NCBI RefSeq assembly: GCF_010015585.1
Contig: NW_022985090.1
Span: 1 to 64,000, forward strand
DNA: 64,000 nucleotides
Direction: 5' to 3'
DNA from: Eremomyces bilateralis CBS 781.70
Taxonomy: Eukaryota; Ascomycota; Dothideomycetes; Eremomycetales; Eremomycetaceae
Both the position numbers and the translations under genes were made by a program. How positions within the stretch are numbered: position 1 is the first letter of the stretch; every line of letters starts with the position of its first letter. Positions 42,504-54,518 of this stretch are shown here, piece by piece. Below the pieces are notes generated by a model. The model was not told where the DNA came from. It ran no database searches and saw only the letters and a list, made by a program, of their open reading frames with translations.

Positions 42504-44164
42504 TCTTCTGAGAAAGGGGTCTGAATTTGGACATCATTATTAGTTCTTTTCCTCATAAAATCCTCAAGGATAAAGAAAGCCTTATGATATCGTCCCTTCA
42601 TTATTTCTACGGATGTTCATCATGATTATTGTCGATCCGATCGTGCATAGAAGTAGAGACACAGAAGCAAGAGGCTATTTCCGTAACGCCTGTCGTGGAC
42701 CTGTCCACGCCCGACTCGGTGTGTTACGAGCCGTACTAGTCTTCTCGTCGTCCTACGCGGACAGGCACCCAAAGTCCTCTTTTCTCTCGATTCTAGCTAA
42801 TATTCTACGGTTGATCGACGATATAGATTTCTGGTCACTAGCATTCTGAATGCACCGGTCATCCGATAGGGGAAGCTGGAGCCCCCGCTTCAGTAACCAT
42901 CGAGTTCGTCGTTCCAATAGAAGATGGCAAATACTGCCCGCCATTTGTATCTTATATCTCTTTCTAGATATCGAAGGAACGCATCTAGCTCGAATCTCAA
43001 CTGGGGTAGTGATCATATGACAACCATACGACTCTCATCTGTCATGGGTTCTTCGGAACATTTTTAGATGTTTCCCAGCAGCGTCAACATTGGCGGCAAT
43101 TTCGTTTGGAGTCCGGATACATCCTTCAGTCCATCGGCTTGTGTCCTGAGCAAACTCGGCAGGCTCGTCTGAGATGCAAATGTTATCCTGGGGATAGAAT
43201 GTATCTGATCGGTAACCAGATCCGCCATTTTTGATGATATGAGACCTTGAACAAGGAGCTCGCAACGGAACAATTTGATTGACAACGTCAACAAGAGTAA
43301 CAGCAACACGATGTTATGGACACAGTATTGGTACGTACCCCTCATAGCCTTGCGAGTGGCCTCACAAAGTCCAAATGTATCAGAATGGTCCATGCGGGGG
43401 CTGCCTGTAAGTGTCTAGGAGAGCTGTGGGATCTTCGTTTGATTTATTGTTGCTTTACATCCCATCTTACCTATACCGTCCTTTCAAAATTTCCGAGCAA
43501 TTTTTCTTTGGACCCGGACGAAACAATAATCCACTGGCTACAAACAGGTGTTCCAAGGCAAGCTAGGTTTATATCTCCCTTGCAAGTCTATAGCCTGAAG
43601 CAACTGGTTGGTGGCCATGACGGACTCCTCGATCCTGCGAATTACGAAAGAGCTACGTGAAAGTATAGAGGTTGCTAACGATTTCTATCTTCGAAAATAC
43701 GTATTGGGGCAAGATTCTTCTTTGTCGGAGTCATGGTTTCTATAGAAAGGCGCTCACGACATGGCTAGCACGCGCAAGTACCGGTAAGAAAGGCGATACC
43801 AATGCCACGAACCCAGCTGCAAGCTTTTCGGAGGCATCAACCTCTCAGCTTCCACGGCTTTCACGTTCACCAGAGAGTGGCGCATGGCATTAATTGGGAT
43901 CCTTTAATACTCCTGCTCTGCCTCGACTTACGTTGACGCGGACTCTTCGATCGTGCCCATAATCTACATGAACTTGTACGCAGAGTTCATTTGCAGTCTG
44001 CGGACTATGGTGAGGTGCTCTGGAATGATTCTCAGCTAGCAAGGCCCCTAGTGGACTGCCTTAAACGTAGGAAAAATTCGATTCGCTGCGTCCTGGACAG
44101 ATCAGTTATCCCGAGGACCTGAAACGCTTCTTGAAGAGAAGGATACGTCCGGATTGCCTGGAGG
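42504..44164. other. Region with scattered short frames, no gene called
   Basis: Plus frame 43316-43660 contains FISPLQVYSLKQLVGGHDGL, and minus frame 43035-43265 contains DEPAEFAQDTSRWTEGC; both look once-coding but neither is placed in a gene. Decayed genes or unresolved small exons are possible. Confidence 0.35.
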
Positions 44165-45017
44165 ATGCTCCTGCGAATAGCCTTCAGGTCGACACGGGCT
44201 TTCCAACCTCGTCCATATCCTCAGAGGTTATATACCTCTTCAATCAGGACACTCGAGCACAGCTCAACTATAATTTCCTATCCCGTGACCCCACGTCCTC
44301 AATCGCGGAGGTACCCCGGCCCGAATCATCCTTTTCAGTCCTTTGAGGCTACCCAAAGCCCCCCGCACCAGCATCTTATTCGCTCTTCCCCTGACTGTCG
44401 CCGCCCAGTCAATCAGTACCGGCATAAAGGCCCTCACCTACGGCAGCGGCGCCATCGTCTGCGGCGGAGGCTACACTGTTCTCCGCATCCCCGAACTCCC
44501 CGATGCGCCACTCACCCACCTATTCATATACGACCCCCCTCCCTCACCAACCTGAACCCAACACCCCCACTCACCTTCACTCTATAGCCTCTACTCCAGT
44601 TCCGCGTTCGTCTCCCTCCTCTGCGTCACCACCGCCACGAAATACAGGCTCGACGCGCACGAGCGCCTCCCGTACATCATCATGGTGATCCTCCTCACGG
44701 CGGGGATGAGCTTTCTCTTTAACCATGGCGTCGCGCCGGCGGGGCCGCCGAAAACGCAGTGGCCGGAGTCGCTGCCACTAATTGCGACGCTGGGAATTTT
44801 CATGGGGCAGGTTATTGTGTTGGTGTTACGGACGCCGAAGCAGGAAGGGTGGTGGGAGGGATATGGAGGATGGGGCGCTCACGCTAGAGTAAATGGGCTG
44901 CAATACATTCGCGGGACGCGAGGATTGCTGGACGGAATGTCCTGTACGTCCATGCGGTGGTTCATGGTATGGGCTTTGGTGTATTTTCCCTTGGTCATGG
45001 TCGGTTGGATACGGTAG
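44165..45017 (+). CDS. Putative membrane protein with unresolved splicing
   Basis: The ATG at 44165 opens an Arg-rich, acid-free N-terminus (MLLRIAFRSTRAFQPRPYPQ) resembling a mitochondrial presequence. A weak GTTATA donor at 44227 and CAG at 44336-44338 would join it to SILFALPLTVAAQSISTG and GSGAIVCGGGYTVLRIPELP. A TGA in the same frame follows. The frame then resumes with SLYSSSAFVSLLCVTTATKY, IIMVILLTAGMSFLF, LIATLGIFMGQVIVLVL and WFMVWALVYFPLVMVGW up to 45017. The 51 bp between FIY and SLY has a CTATAG acceptor and a CTGAAC branch but no GT at its left edge. Either the donor is non-canonical or mutated, or the gene is broken. About four membrane helices; family unknown. Confidence 0.4.
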
Positions 45018-45718
45018 GTTGGTACCTATTGCCCAGCGTCTGGCAAGGGCATAGAATTTCACTGGTAGATTGAGAGATTTTCGGCAATTAGTTAACCTTC
45101 GAGGATGACTCAGACTGAATTATAAGATAGCATATCAATGTTTAGCGTTGCTTGCATTTATCAGTTCCTTGCCAGGGGCTCGACATCTTCCTGGCCTCCA
45201 TAAGGCGGCATTGTGATTAACCCGCGACATGTTCGCCTTGTCATCCACAATCCCCCTAGACGGCGATGCTTACCTCACCGCTCTTATCCCTCTCCTAAGG
45301 CTCGACCGCATGCGACACGAAACAGCATCACCACAAACGCCAAGTTAAACAATGAATTTCCATTTTTATCTCATCTACACATACCCCACCCTACCATGGA
45401 AACGTAAAATCCAGGCACCCGCCCGCTCACCAAACCGACCCATCCATCGTCGTCCCATATCAGAATGCTCATCACTTCACCCGCCGCATGCCGTGCGGTA
45501 TGCGGACGGGCCCGAATGTGAAGCCAGCGGGACGCGGGAAACCGGGAAATATGCAGAACGCCAGAATGCCGGGGCATCGTGGATGCCTGTGCTGGGAAAC
45601 GAGAATGGTGCGACTGACTGCCGCCGTCTATGAGGGGGTTTGGGGTCAAGGGAGGGGGGAAGGAGGTCGTGGAGTCCGGAGACTTTGTGCGCTTCGTATT
45701 GGCGTGGAGGAGGGGGGG
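45018..45718. other. Intergenic, convergent between a membrane-protein gene and culA
   Basis: Contains the 3' ends of both neighbouring transcripts. Short Pro/His-rich frames are composition effects. No gene is seen. Confidence 0.5.
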
Positions 45719-48360
45719 TTAGGCTAGGTAGCCAAGATCCTCGGAGTCGATGCGCTCGAGGTATTCTTTCTCGAGGAGGATGTCGATGCACTTCTTGATG
45801 TCGGCGACGTGGGGCATGAAGCGGTTCTTGATCTGTTCGATGGTTTCGGTGATGAGGAGTTGGTGCTTCATTCGCTTTCGCGACTTCATGATGCGGACGA
45901 TGGCGGACTGTAGAATGGTTAGCAGACCGCAAGATATCAGCATAGAGGCATGATACATACCTGGAGTAGAAGCTTCCGGTCTTCTTCGATCGTCTTGTGC
46001 GTGTCCTCCACTTCCTGCTTCGCCTCCGATTTGACCGCCAGGTTGAGGTTGATCTTCATCTTCTTGGTCCGGAAGCCGTAGTTGAGAGAGAACGTGGTCC
46101 CTTTCTCGGGCTTGGCACCCTCCGGTTGGATGTTTAGAATCTTCGCTTTGACCATCAACGCGACACTGGGCTCCAGTTGCTCCTTGAAGAGGAGCGTGCC
46201 CTGCTCAATGTCCTCGTACGTGAGGGTGTCAGCGTCGTTGAAGAGGAGGAGGATGGCGGTCTGATATGCGGAGACTTGCAGGGTCAGGGGGACCTTGCCG
46301 GGCTTGATGTAGTTCACGCGCACTTCGCCCTTGGACAGCTGCCACAGCCAGGTGAGTTTCCGACCCTGGTGCTTCGTGAGGTAGAATTTCTGGAATCGGT
46401 CGTACGTCTTCGAGATGATTTCGGGTGGGGAGAACTTCGTATTGGGAGCGGTGAGAGGCCAGAAGCTGGTGCCTAGGATCTGGAAGTAGGTGTCCACCAC
46501 AGCTTTGTTCTCAGGTTCGTCGAGATAGGTGTTCAGCCATTCCTTGTAGTTGGAGTTGAGGTCCTTGGACAGTTGCATGTCCTGGAACATTCGCTGCAGC
46601 TTGTTGGTGTATTCGAAGCCGCAAGCCTCCTTCATCTTGCTTATCATGCTCGTCTCTGCATCGTCGGAAGCAGAAAGTTGGTGGACCAGACGTCGTGCGA
46701 GACCTCGCGTGTAAAACTTCTGGAACACGTCTTTGTCTTCGATGTACTTGAAGACCGTCATGATATGCGTTAGCTGCTTCTCCACATCGTCTTCTTCGGA
46801 ATTCTTCGCCCCTGATCTCTTTAGTAGCGTGTCACAGTACTTCGCCAGAAGTTCGGGAGACTTGGTCGTGCCAGACTTGCAGACCTTATTCCGATTGACG
46901 AACTCTCGGCAGGCGTTATCCAAAGACCGAACAAACTCCGCTTCGCCGTTGAAAGCCATGTTGACGAGAGACTGATACTGCGTGTGGACATCGAGGAGAG
47001 TCTCCACATAGACTTTGGGTTCCATGATTTCTTTATCGGTGGTCTTTTCGATGGCAGCAAGACCCGATTTGCGAACGTGGGTCTCGAATCGGGTGCGAAG
47101 AGGGTCAAGTCCATCCGGTATTCTAGCTAGGAGTTTGTACATCCTGCCTAGGTCTTCCTGGCGATCGTTGTCCAGAAGGCTTTGGAATTCGTCTCGAAGA
47201 AGCAAGGAATGATCGGCGATAAGCGCTTCTTCGCACGTCCTCATGAGCGGTTGGGTGATCTCATTGAGCAAATACAGTGAAACGCGATCCTTCTCCTCAT
47301 CCAGTCGGAGCTCGGCTTTCTTCATATACTCCACCACGCTATTCTCGGCCAAAAACACCTTCGACTCTTGCTCATAATAGGCTTTAGTCGCAGCGAGGAA
47401 TGGCTTCTCGAAGTACTCTCGGTAGACGTCCAAAGTAGATTTCGTACTGTCGGACTCGTCCAGGCCGAGGGAGACGAAGGAGTTGACGATTTGCTTAATC
47501 TGAGACTGCTCGATGGTCTCACCATTGCGCTGCTTTTCCACAAGCCGCAGGACAGCTTTCATAACCTCTTTGTGGGTGTGGTTGAACATGTCTTCTTTCC
47601 AGCGCACCAGATGGAGGGTGTAGATATCATAGACGTTCTTCTTGCCCTCGTCCATCTCCCGCTTCACCCAATGTCGGTTGAGGTATCGGAAGAGATGGTT
47701 GTTGTAAGTCGCCGCGGTTGTGTAGCGGTTCCATTCGCTGATATAGTAGTGTAGAAGGGCTTCATCGCTGTGAGCTTTCGATCGTTCAAGGACACCAGCT
47801 AGATGTCCCCTGAGATAGTTGATTAGGTGGTTGTATAAGTCTTCGCCTAGGAGATGTGCTGTGGGAGTCGTTAGCAATAATGTACCTAATTCCGACCATT
47901 AACATCAAATGCCTGGAGAAGACAAGAGCTCAATCAGACTAAGATATAAGATGGAAAGTGTTCGGAGCGGCTGAAGGCGGTACGATGGTAGCTAATAATG
48001 AAGAGCCCGGCATAGCTTCAAGGTTGGGTTGACGGTGCTCTGAAACAGCAGCGAAATAAGATTCAATGTGTACAGTACCTCCTCCACCAGTAGCTGATCT
48101 CTGGTTGTTGCTGAAAGATCCTGATCCCACGGCTTTCTGAGCTGTGCAGAAGTTGTGTATGGCAGTGTAGAGGCTCATGTACATCTTCATGTCCATGCCC
48201 TTTTGCAGCTGGGTCATAATTCGGTCGACCCCCGATTCCAGTTGCGACCATCTGCAACTCACCGTTAGCCATGACACTCGCTTGTGGTCCCGCCATGAAT
48301 GATCCCTTACGTTGACTTCGCATCGTCCTTCATGTTCATCCCCATACCATTCCGTGCCAT
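45719..48360 (-). CDS. culA: Cullin-1 (Cdc53-type) scaffold of SCF ubiquitin ligases
   Basis: Cullin-1 bridges Skp1-F-box substrate receptors and the RING protein Rbx1. Four exons are inferred: 48360-48311, 48251-48079, 47858-45961 and 45907-45719, giving 769 residues, the length I recall for Aspergillus CulA. The start [13 protein letters not shown] was chosen because it splices in frame to [21 protein letters not shown]-terminal cullin repeats include [22 protein letters not shown] and [13 protein letters not shown]. The cullin homology core has [11 protein letters not shown] and [14 protein letters not shown]. The C-terminal winged helix carries the neddylation site in [13 protein letters not shown] (Lys after IM) and ends LGYLA. 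Introns have GTAAGG, GTACTG and GTATGT donors. The gene looks intact. Confidence 0.95.
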
Positions 48361-49079
48361 GCTTGCGTTGACGTTGGAGCGGTTGTTCTCTCAGTGGCGG
48401 CAAGGTTATATGGGAGAAGCTGAAGTGTAGGAGCGTCGGCCGATCGCAGAGGCCCGGACCGCTCCGTCGTTATCAAGGGAAGATAGAGATCCGAGGGGAG
48501 TCTCTGATATTGTAGCGACAGCTGCTAAAGAAGGTAGATTAGTAAGTACTGTACTGGAGGCGCGGAGGGAATATAGGAGGGCAGCTGGTGATGATGATCG
48601 GTTCCAAAACTCACAGAAGATAGGTGTTTGGAGGTTGGTGTGTACCTCTCTTCACAGCTCCCAGGATGACATGAAGCGTGTTGACAGCTGGAGAAGAGAG
48701 AAAGGTCAACAGAGAAGTGGTGGGAAATGTGAATCAGTTATCACCATCAGTTCAGTTCATCATCTGCCTTAGTCGCTCCTGCCAGTCGAAGCATCGCCTG
48801 GACCCCGGTCGTGGCGTAGTTGCCTGAGGCTGACTACTATGATGACATTGCCGCCTGGCGTTGCCTATATTCACGTGACTTGGGTGTCGAGATTTTGATG
48901 CCTGAGGAGTGAGGCAGAGGCGACTTTTTATCTCCAAGTTCAGCTCGAACAAAGTCCACCAGACCACGATTGACGATATACTGTCATAGTTCCATAGAGC
49001 AGAGCTCTTAACTAACACTTAGAGGTCCCAATCTTCATGGCAGTTTCTCCTCCTAGATTTGAAGATAGCCACTTAGCCA
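48361..49079. other. culA promoter and leader; intergenic
   Basis: No gene. Bases 48430-48680 are G/A-rich with GAGAAGAGAGA runs, common in fungal leaders. Confidence 0.5.
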
Positions 49080-49619
49080 TCACAGTCGACAAACTGGCCC
49101 GTCGTCGCCATAGATTGGATCCTTCGAAAACCATGGCAAATCCTTGATCTTCTGGATCTTCTCTTCCTCCCCCTTTTTTCCATAGCACATATCCCAATCG
49201 CAACCTTTCGGATAACTTCCGACCATCTGGAACCCGCCCTTGTCTGCCATAAGCCGATGCAATACACCCGCTGGAACAATCATCACATCGCCCTTCTCGA
49301 CCGTCGTCTCCACTCGGCCTGTGTTGTCCTCACCACCGAAGCAAAGTTCCGCGGATCCTGAAGAGACGCAGAGGACCTCGTCGGCTGTGGTGTGGAAATG
49401 AGACTGGCTGTACATCGTATAGCGCCACTGTGGAGTGACAACTCCGACCTTATTTAGATGGTCTTCGATGGTCGATGCTGAGAGACGGTCGGGACGGAAC
49501 GCGCCATGATAGATCAACAGAGGTTTGTTCCGGATCGATGTGTTTGGTGATAAGCCATGAGCAGAGATTTGCTTCGATGTAACGTGAAGCTTTTCTGTTG
49601 GAGTTAGAAAATACGACAT
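49080..49619 (-). CDS. Cupin-domain protein (YjlB-like)
   Basis: A single-exon frame of 179 residues from MSYFLTPTEKLHV. The frame is open 27 codons further upstream to an ATG at 49700, but that extension is not protein-like. The cupin core shows WRYTMYSQSHFHTTADEVL (metal-binding HxH...E pattern: HFHTTADE), SGSAELCFGG, and the second motif VEKGDVMIVPAGVLHRL with its His. An entry block PLLIYHGAFRPDRLS precedes it. This arrangement matches the small YjlB-like cupins of bacteria and fungi, whose substrate is unknown. A conserved C-terminal block, MVGSYPKGCDWDMCYG, completes the domain. Probably cytosolic and metal-binding. Confidence 0.8.
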   Translation of the reverse strand: MSYFLTPTEKLHVTSKQISAHGLSPNTSIRNKPLLIYHGAFRPDRLSASTIEDHLNKVGVVTPQWRYTMYSQSHFHTTADEVLCVSSGSAELCFGGEDNTGRVETTVEKGDVMIVPAGVLHRLMADKGGFQMVGSYPKGCDWDMCYGKKGEEEKIQKIKDLPWFSKDPIYGDDGPVCRL

Positions 49620-50541
49620 CTTGATATTGCTTTGCGAACGAAGCATTGAGAGAAACTTGTGATGAGTTACATTCTGTCGCGTTACGCTGAGTCGAACCAT
49701 GTCCCACTACGTCATCGTCCGTGGAGCTCTCTGTCTGACCTCTCCATCGCAAACAGTTGCAGTATTTGTGCAAGGTCGTCGACAAATACTGAACTTACCT
49801 TACCGGTTCCTGTCGATGTCGGACATGGAGTAACAGATACCCTAGACTAAAAATTCCATCGGGAGCCGAGTCATTAGAACATGGAGTGCTTGCCCAAGAG
49901 TCAGGAGCAGCTACAGGAATCACCAGCGTTACTCTCCTCCGTTTGTCTATTTCTATTTGTTTGTCTTCTTCTCTCAGCCTTTCTGAAATCTGTATTCTAT
50001 AAAGTCTTCAACTAGAGCATGAATTCGGAGGTTTCTCTTTGATGTCTTTACTTATTCTGCCATTCCTTTTCTAGCTAACGTGAGCCTTTTCCTCATCTCA
50101 TAAACTGTTGCAAATAAGTTTATATAACCTTTCCTCACTGCCGTTATAGTCTTGACATATTGAACATGACGCCGTATATTCAGCCAACCCCGATCCAGAA
50201 GGCATTCCCTCCCGCGTCCTTCCATTAGTTGCTCCTTGTGCCTTAATTTGCAATATTCAAACGCCATCCAAATTTTATAAACTTACTAGAATATATTTCC
50301 AGCCTCGTTCCATTTTCAACGTAGCATTCAGCTGTCAAGAGAGGACTGCTACGAGCACATGTCTCGAAGGCATGAATTGGTGGTTGACATCTCCGCGCCA
50401 TCGCGTTTATAATTTTTTCAGAATAGTTAACGTAATCCACCACCGAGTCGGACACTTCTACTCACGACAGCGATCATCCCTATTTTTTCATAATGACTCA
50501 ACAACGACACTCAATTTTCTTCAAAAGAAGCCGGAATCAAT
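49620..50541. other. Intergenic region between the cupin gene and a pogo-type relic
   Basis: No gene is recognised. The right end is presumably the transposon leader; no clear inverted-repeat end could be paired with the decayed right side of the relic. Confidence 0.4.
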
Positions 50542-51440
50542 ATGGCTATTGAGGTTATCGATCAAGGCCACATTCGATCAATTCGAGGCGCTGCAAAGAC
50601 CTATAACGTCTCGAAAAGTACGCTATCTGATCGCCGTCATGGGACTCCTTCACGACGCGATCGCGCTCCCAATTCGAAAAAGCTCTCAGACATAGAAGAG
50701 AGGGTTATTATCAATTACTGTCTCGACGTCGACGCGCGCGGATTTCAACTTAATTATGGCATGTTGCGAGATATAGCCAACAAGCTACTCAGCGATCGCG
50801 GTCAGGCTCATGTTGGCATCAATTGGCCTTCAAGATTCGTACAACGCGTTCCAGAGCTCAAAACACGCGTTAATCGAAAGTACGACTATAAAAGAGCCCT
50901 GAACCAAGATCCAGAGATTATTCGCGCGTGGTTTCGCCTCGTACGCAACGTAAAGGCAAAATACGGCATCCTAGATGAAGATACAGACAACTTTGATGAG
51001 GTTGGCTTTCAAATGGGCGTAATCGGGACGCGCATGGTCATCACGGGTACCGAACGACGTCAGTCTCCAAAAACGTTGCAACCAGGCAATACAGATTGGG
51101 TGACATCGATCATTGCTGCCAGCGCGCAAGGTTAGGTTGTCCCACCCTTTATCATCTTCAAAGGCGCTCGACACTATGATACCTGGTACGAGGCGATTGC
51201 GGATAGGCCTGATTGGGTTCTATCAGTTAGCGAGAAGGCTGGACGTCTCTTGAGCATGGATTTGAGTGATTGGAGCATTTCAATCGCTTCACAGAAGGCC
51301 GTACTACTAGTGCCTATCGGCTCCTGATTATAGATGGCCATAACAGTCACAACACCATCGAATTCCAGGATTTCTGCAAGGATCACAAAATTATTACACT
51401 CTATATGCCTCCGCATTCATCTCATTTACTATAGCTACTC
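50542..51440 (+). pseudogene. Fot1-like transposase, broken and 3'-truncated
   Basis: The frame opens with MAIEVIDQGHIRSIRGAAK and YNVSKSTLSDRRHG, a psq-like helix-turn-helix. A CENP-B-type block (DARGFQLNYGMLRDIANKLL, then INWPSRFVQRVPELK) and the first catalytic Asp in NFDEVGFQMGVIG follow. A TAG at 51133-51135 interrupts ASAQG-VVPPFIIFKG. The second Asp, in LLIIDGHNSH, and MPPHSSHLL occur in another frame near 51330-51430. The LLDVGLSP block near 51440 holds the third Asp, but the sequence after it does not continue as transposase. So it has at least one stop, one frame change and a missing tail. Confidence 0.8.
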
Positions 51441-53460
51441 GACGTTGGCTTGTCACCGAGTCGCTCCAGACGAACGACACCTAGATCATAAGCTCATGGG
51501 CTTACGGTCTGTAGTTCTCCAGTTATTGTTCTCTCCGCGGTTACCGCCATTCCCATCACGTCGTTTTCGTCCGGCTTCGCGTTGGTAGTCCGTTCGCCTC
51601 GTCCGACCACAACCAGGGGACACTTATCGCTGCGGTGACGTACCTGGCAATTAGAGGTGGTTGAATCATCTGTGATTCCGCGCTCTGTGAGAGGAAGGCC
51701 TAGCCTCCAACCTAGAGTCATGGAACTTTCTCTGCGGGAACAACGAAAGACATTCCGGTTCAGATTAGAACAACACTTTGCGTGGGGTTAGAAGAGCTAA
51801 AATATATGCCTAGGAACATTGTTTAAAACAGTATATGCGTCGCCCAATGAATGGGAGTTCTGGATCAGCAATTCTCAATGATGATGGCAAGGTGGTGGGA
51901 TTCTTTAGGTTTAAAAGCCAAGGCTCTCGAGACGGCTACGCTGTGTCTTCCAAGATGTTGACTTAGGCCCGGGACATATACCAGGCTGGGGATAAGGACG
52001 TATGGCTGGAGTCAACACCAGCGAAACACCCCCACGTTCTGTGTGTCCCGGAAACGAAACTGGAGGTATGGATGCCAGATAAAAATTGCTCTGCGCAGAG
52101 AGATGCTTTCAACCCGAATCGGCACACGACCCTCGCGTAATCGAACGCACAAGCGGCACTGAATAGGCATCCTTCGAGGGCAACGAACGGCCGGATGGAA
52201 TCGCCGGCTCCATCGTAAAGGAGATGACTCAAAACCCCAATCTATGGTTCGCACAATCCACGAGCCCTGCTCTGAGTCCCTGAAGCGGTTTCCATGCTGC
52301 ATATGAAATAGCTCAAGGGCTATTCAGACGCATGGATGTATAAGAACGGCTTCATCACTCTTTCTCTAGCGAGCAAGCTATATATCCATCCATATGGAAT
52401 ATCGATCACAAGCCTAGCCAACTGGCGGGTTTCTTTTTCCAACACCGCAACATCCTCCACGCTCGACTTTTAGCTGCGAGACTCATTGAGATGGTGGCCG
52501 AAGGATACGATGGTCAGTCAGGAGGATCTTGCCAAACAGACTGGTTTGCCCGCAAGCTGAGGGGTGTGCGATTTCTTGGGATACCACAATACTAGCAACG
52601 ATTCATGCAAGACGCTACAGGCTGCTCTAACACGAGCGACGCAAAGACGAAAGTGGCAGAAGCCTTGGAGGAGGTCGAAAGAATCATTGCGAACCAGCCT
52701 CGGCACTGGGCACCAAGTCTGGAATAGGGCGGTTGTCTGAGGAACATCTCATGCAGGTAAGCAGCTCCTTCAGGCTTGTGGGCCACTTAACTCCAATGTC
52801 TACTAGGTCAATGGCAAGTTGGTTTCGGGAATACTAGGTACAGGAAAATGCTCGAACGATACCAGTTCGGGGAACGCCATAGCAAGTGTCACTTTACCAA
52901 CCACAATGCGAGAGATCTAGAGACATGGACTGATCCAGGCTATGTGGCCTACTACTATGCCAGACGCTGAATAGACTGGATTGAGACCCGCGGTGGCAGT
53001 ATTTCAGTCCCCAGGCCGTATTGTTGTAGATCGACACGCAACGATTTTCGACTAAGGTACGTCGGTACCCTCTGTTCTAGTTGTTCCCCTTGTGATGGAG
53101 TGGACTTCCACCATGCACAAGTCACCAGATTTGGGTCACGGGACTTACCACTTCATCACTTGTAGACTTTACAACCTCCTGCTGACGTAGACGTAGATTC
53201 TTCCCTCTTCATAGATGAATCTAACTTGTTACGTTACTACCTTGATTTTACATCATCCAGTATCAATCCGTGACACCCCTCCATGGTGGGTGTGGTCGAA
53301 TCCGGGTCAGTTCAGCAGAGATGAACATCGGGGAGCTGAAGTGGCTGGCTTATAGAATGAACAGTAGAGCATACAAGAAGCGGATAGACTCATTCGAACC
53401 CTTCCTCAATCAATAACCGCGATGATACACTGAACAATGTGCTCTTTGACCTCTCCCTTG
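51441..53460. other. Decayed DNA with once-coding fragments
   Basis: The plus strand around 51.99-52.45 kb contains DVWLESTPAKHPHVLCVP, MYKNGFITLSLASKLYIH and similar stretches broken by stops. They suggest a ruined gene that I cannot identify. Nothing intact is present. Confidence 0.35.
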
Positions 53461-53595
53461 CTGGCGAGGCCAACACCGATGCCATTAGGATGAGCAAGCG
53501 GACCATTCACGAGCTAGAATGGCAGATTACAGACCTGCAGAAAGAAATCCAGCACTGGAAAAAAGGGGGCGAATCTCGAATTGTGCGGAAGTAAC
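53461..53595 (+). pseudogene. Fragment encoding a coiled-coil segment
   Basis: In one plus-strand frame the sequence reads LFDLSLAGEANTDAIRMSKR and then IHELEWQITDLQKEIQHWKK, a heptad-like charged helix, ending at a TAA at 53593-53595. There is no start codon or upstream domain, so it is probably the end of a decayed gene. Family unknown. Confidence 0.3.
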
Positions 53596-53848
53596 TTCGC
53601 AGAGTCGGACCAGGGTGCTAGTTATAACAAACAATAACTTGAATATTAATCTTCAGCCTCAATTCTATAATCCGGCTCTAGCACTCCAGAAAAGGAATAC
53701 TCTCGACGAAGAAGGCCATGATGTTCAGGTTCTGGGCATCGGTATAATGCGGCAGTCGACGAGGTAGTTGCTGACGGCAGTGACGAGCGAAGTGACCAGA
53801 TCAAGCACGCAAATGATGTTCCTGGCAACGGACGGCATATATGGATTT

Positions 53849-53896
53849 GGATGGTTCGGATGGTGCGGATGGTTCGGATGGTTCGGATGGTTCGGT
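53849..53896 (+). repeat. 9-bp minisatellite
   Basis: The unit GGATGGTTC is repeated five times, with one variant (GGATGGTGC), followed by GG. On the minus strand it encodes a His/Pro/Asn repeat in a short frame that is not a credible gene. Confidence 0.9.
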
Positions 53897-54000
53897 TTCT
53901 TGCTGGAGACACTGATCACTGCTCAGCACCATTCAGCAGTCTTTGACACGGTCTGGATGCGCAAGGTCTGCGATTACCAAGTTCCATTAATCTAAACTGA

Positions 54001-54017
54001 AGAGAGAGAGAGAGAGA
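54001..54017 (+). repeat. (AG)n microsatellite
   Basis: About eight AG dinucleotides in a row. Confidence 0.9.
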
Positions 54018-54518
54018 AGAAATCTCCCGGCACCTTTGTGCGCGAGATAGCGACTCTCCTCTCCAATGCCCTACTGCTGTGTTACCATGTTTGTTTGCTT
54101 CTCTGATATAATCCACCAGCCACGTCTTCAGCCACAACCAAGGGAACAGGCCGCAGGCCTGGGACCATAACAGTCTTTGTATTTTTCCATTCCACTCACC
54201 ACGTCGCCATAAAAGCGCGTAACAACTGTCTGATGCAATTCTGGGATCCATCGGTGTTGAAAGGCTCAATACCTTTTCCTGTATGTAATCTAGGTAGTCA
54301 CTGGGTAGAGGCAATCGGCCACGTTATGGATGGCACTGAAGTCGACTTCCCTTGATTCTCACGAGTGACTCTCCCAAGCGGTATAACGTTAAAATATACA
54401 AAGAAAGACGCTGCATCACGCATTATCGTAACAAGCTAAAATACCACTTCCTGTTGTCCCCACATCGTCCATATTCCTGGCGTGCTACTCTGTTATCCAT
54501 ACCCTTTTCCATCCGCAC

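Noticed and set aside
47368-47754. Plus-strand 128-codon frame over culA
   Set aside because: It is antisense to the conserved cullin repeats.
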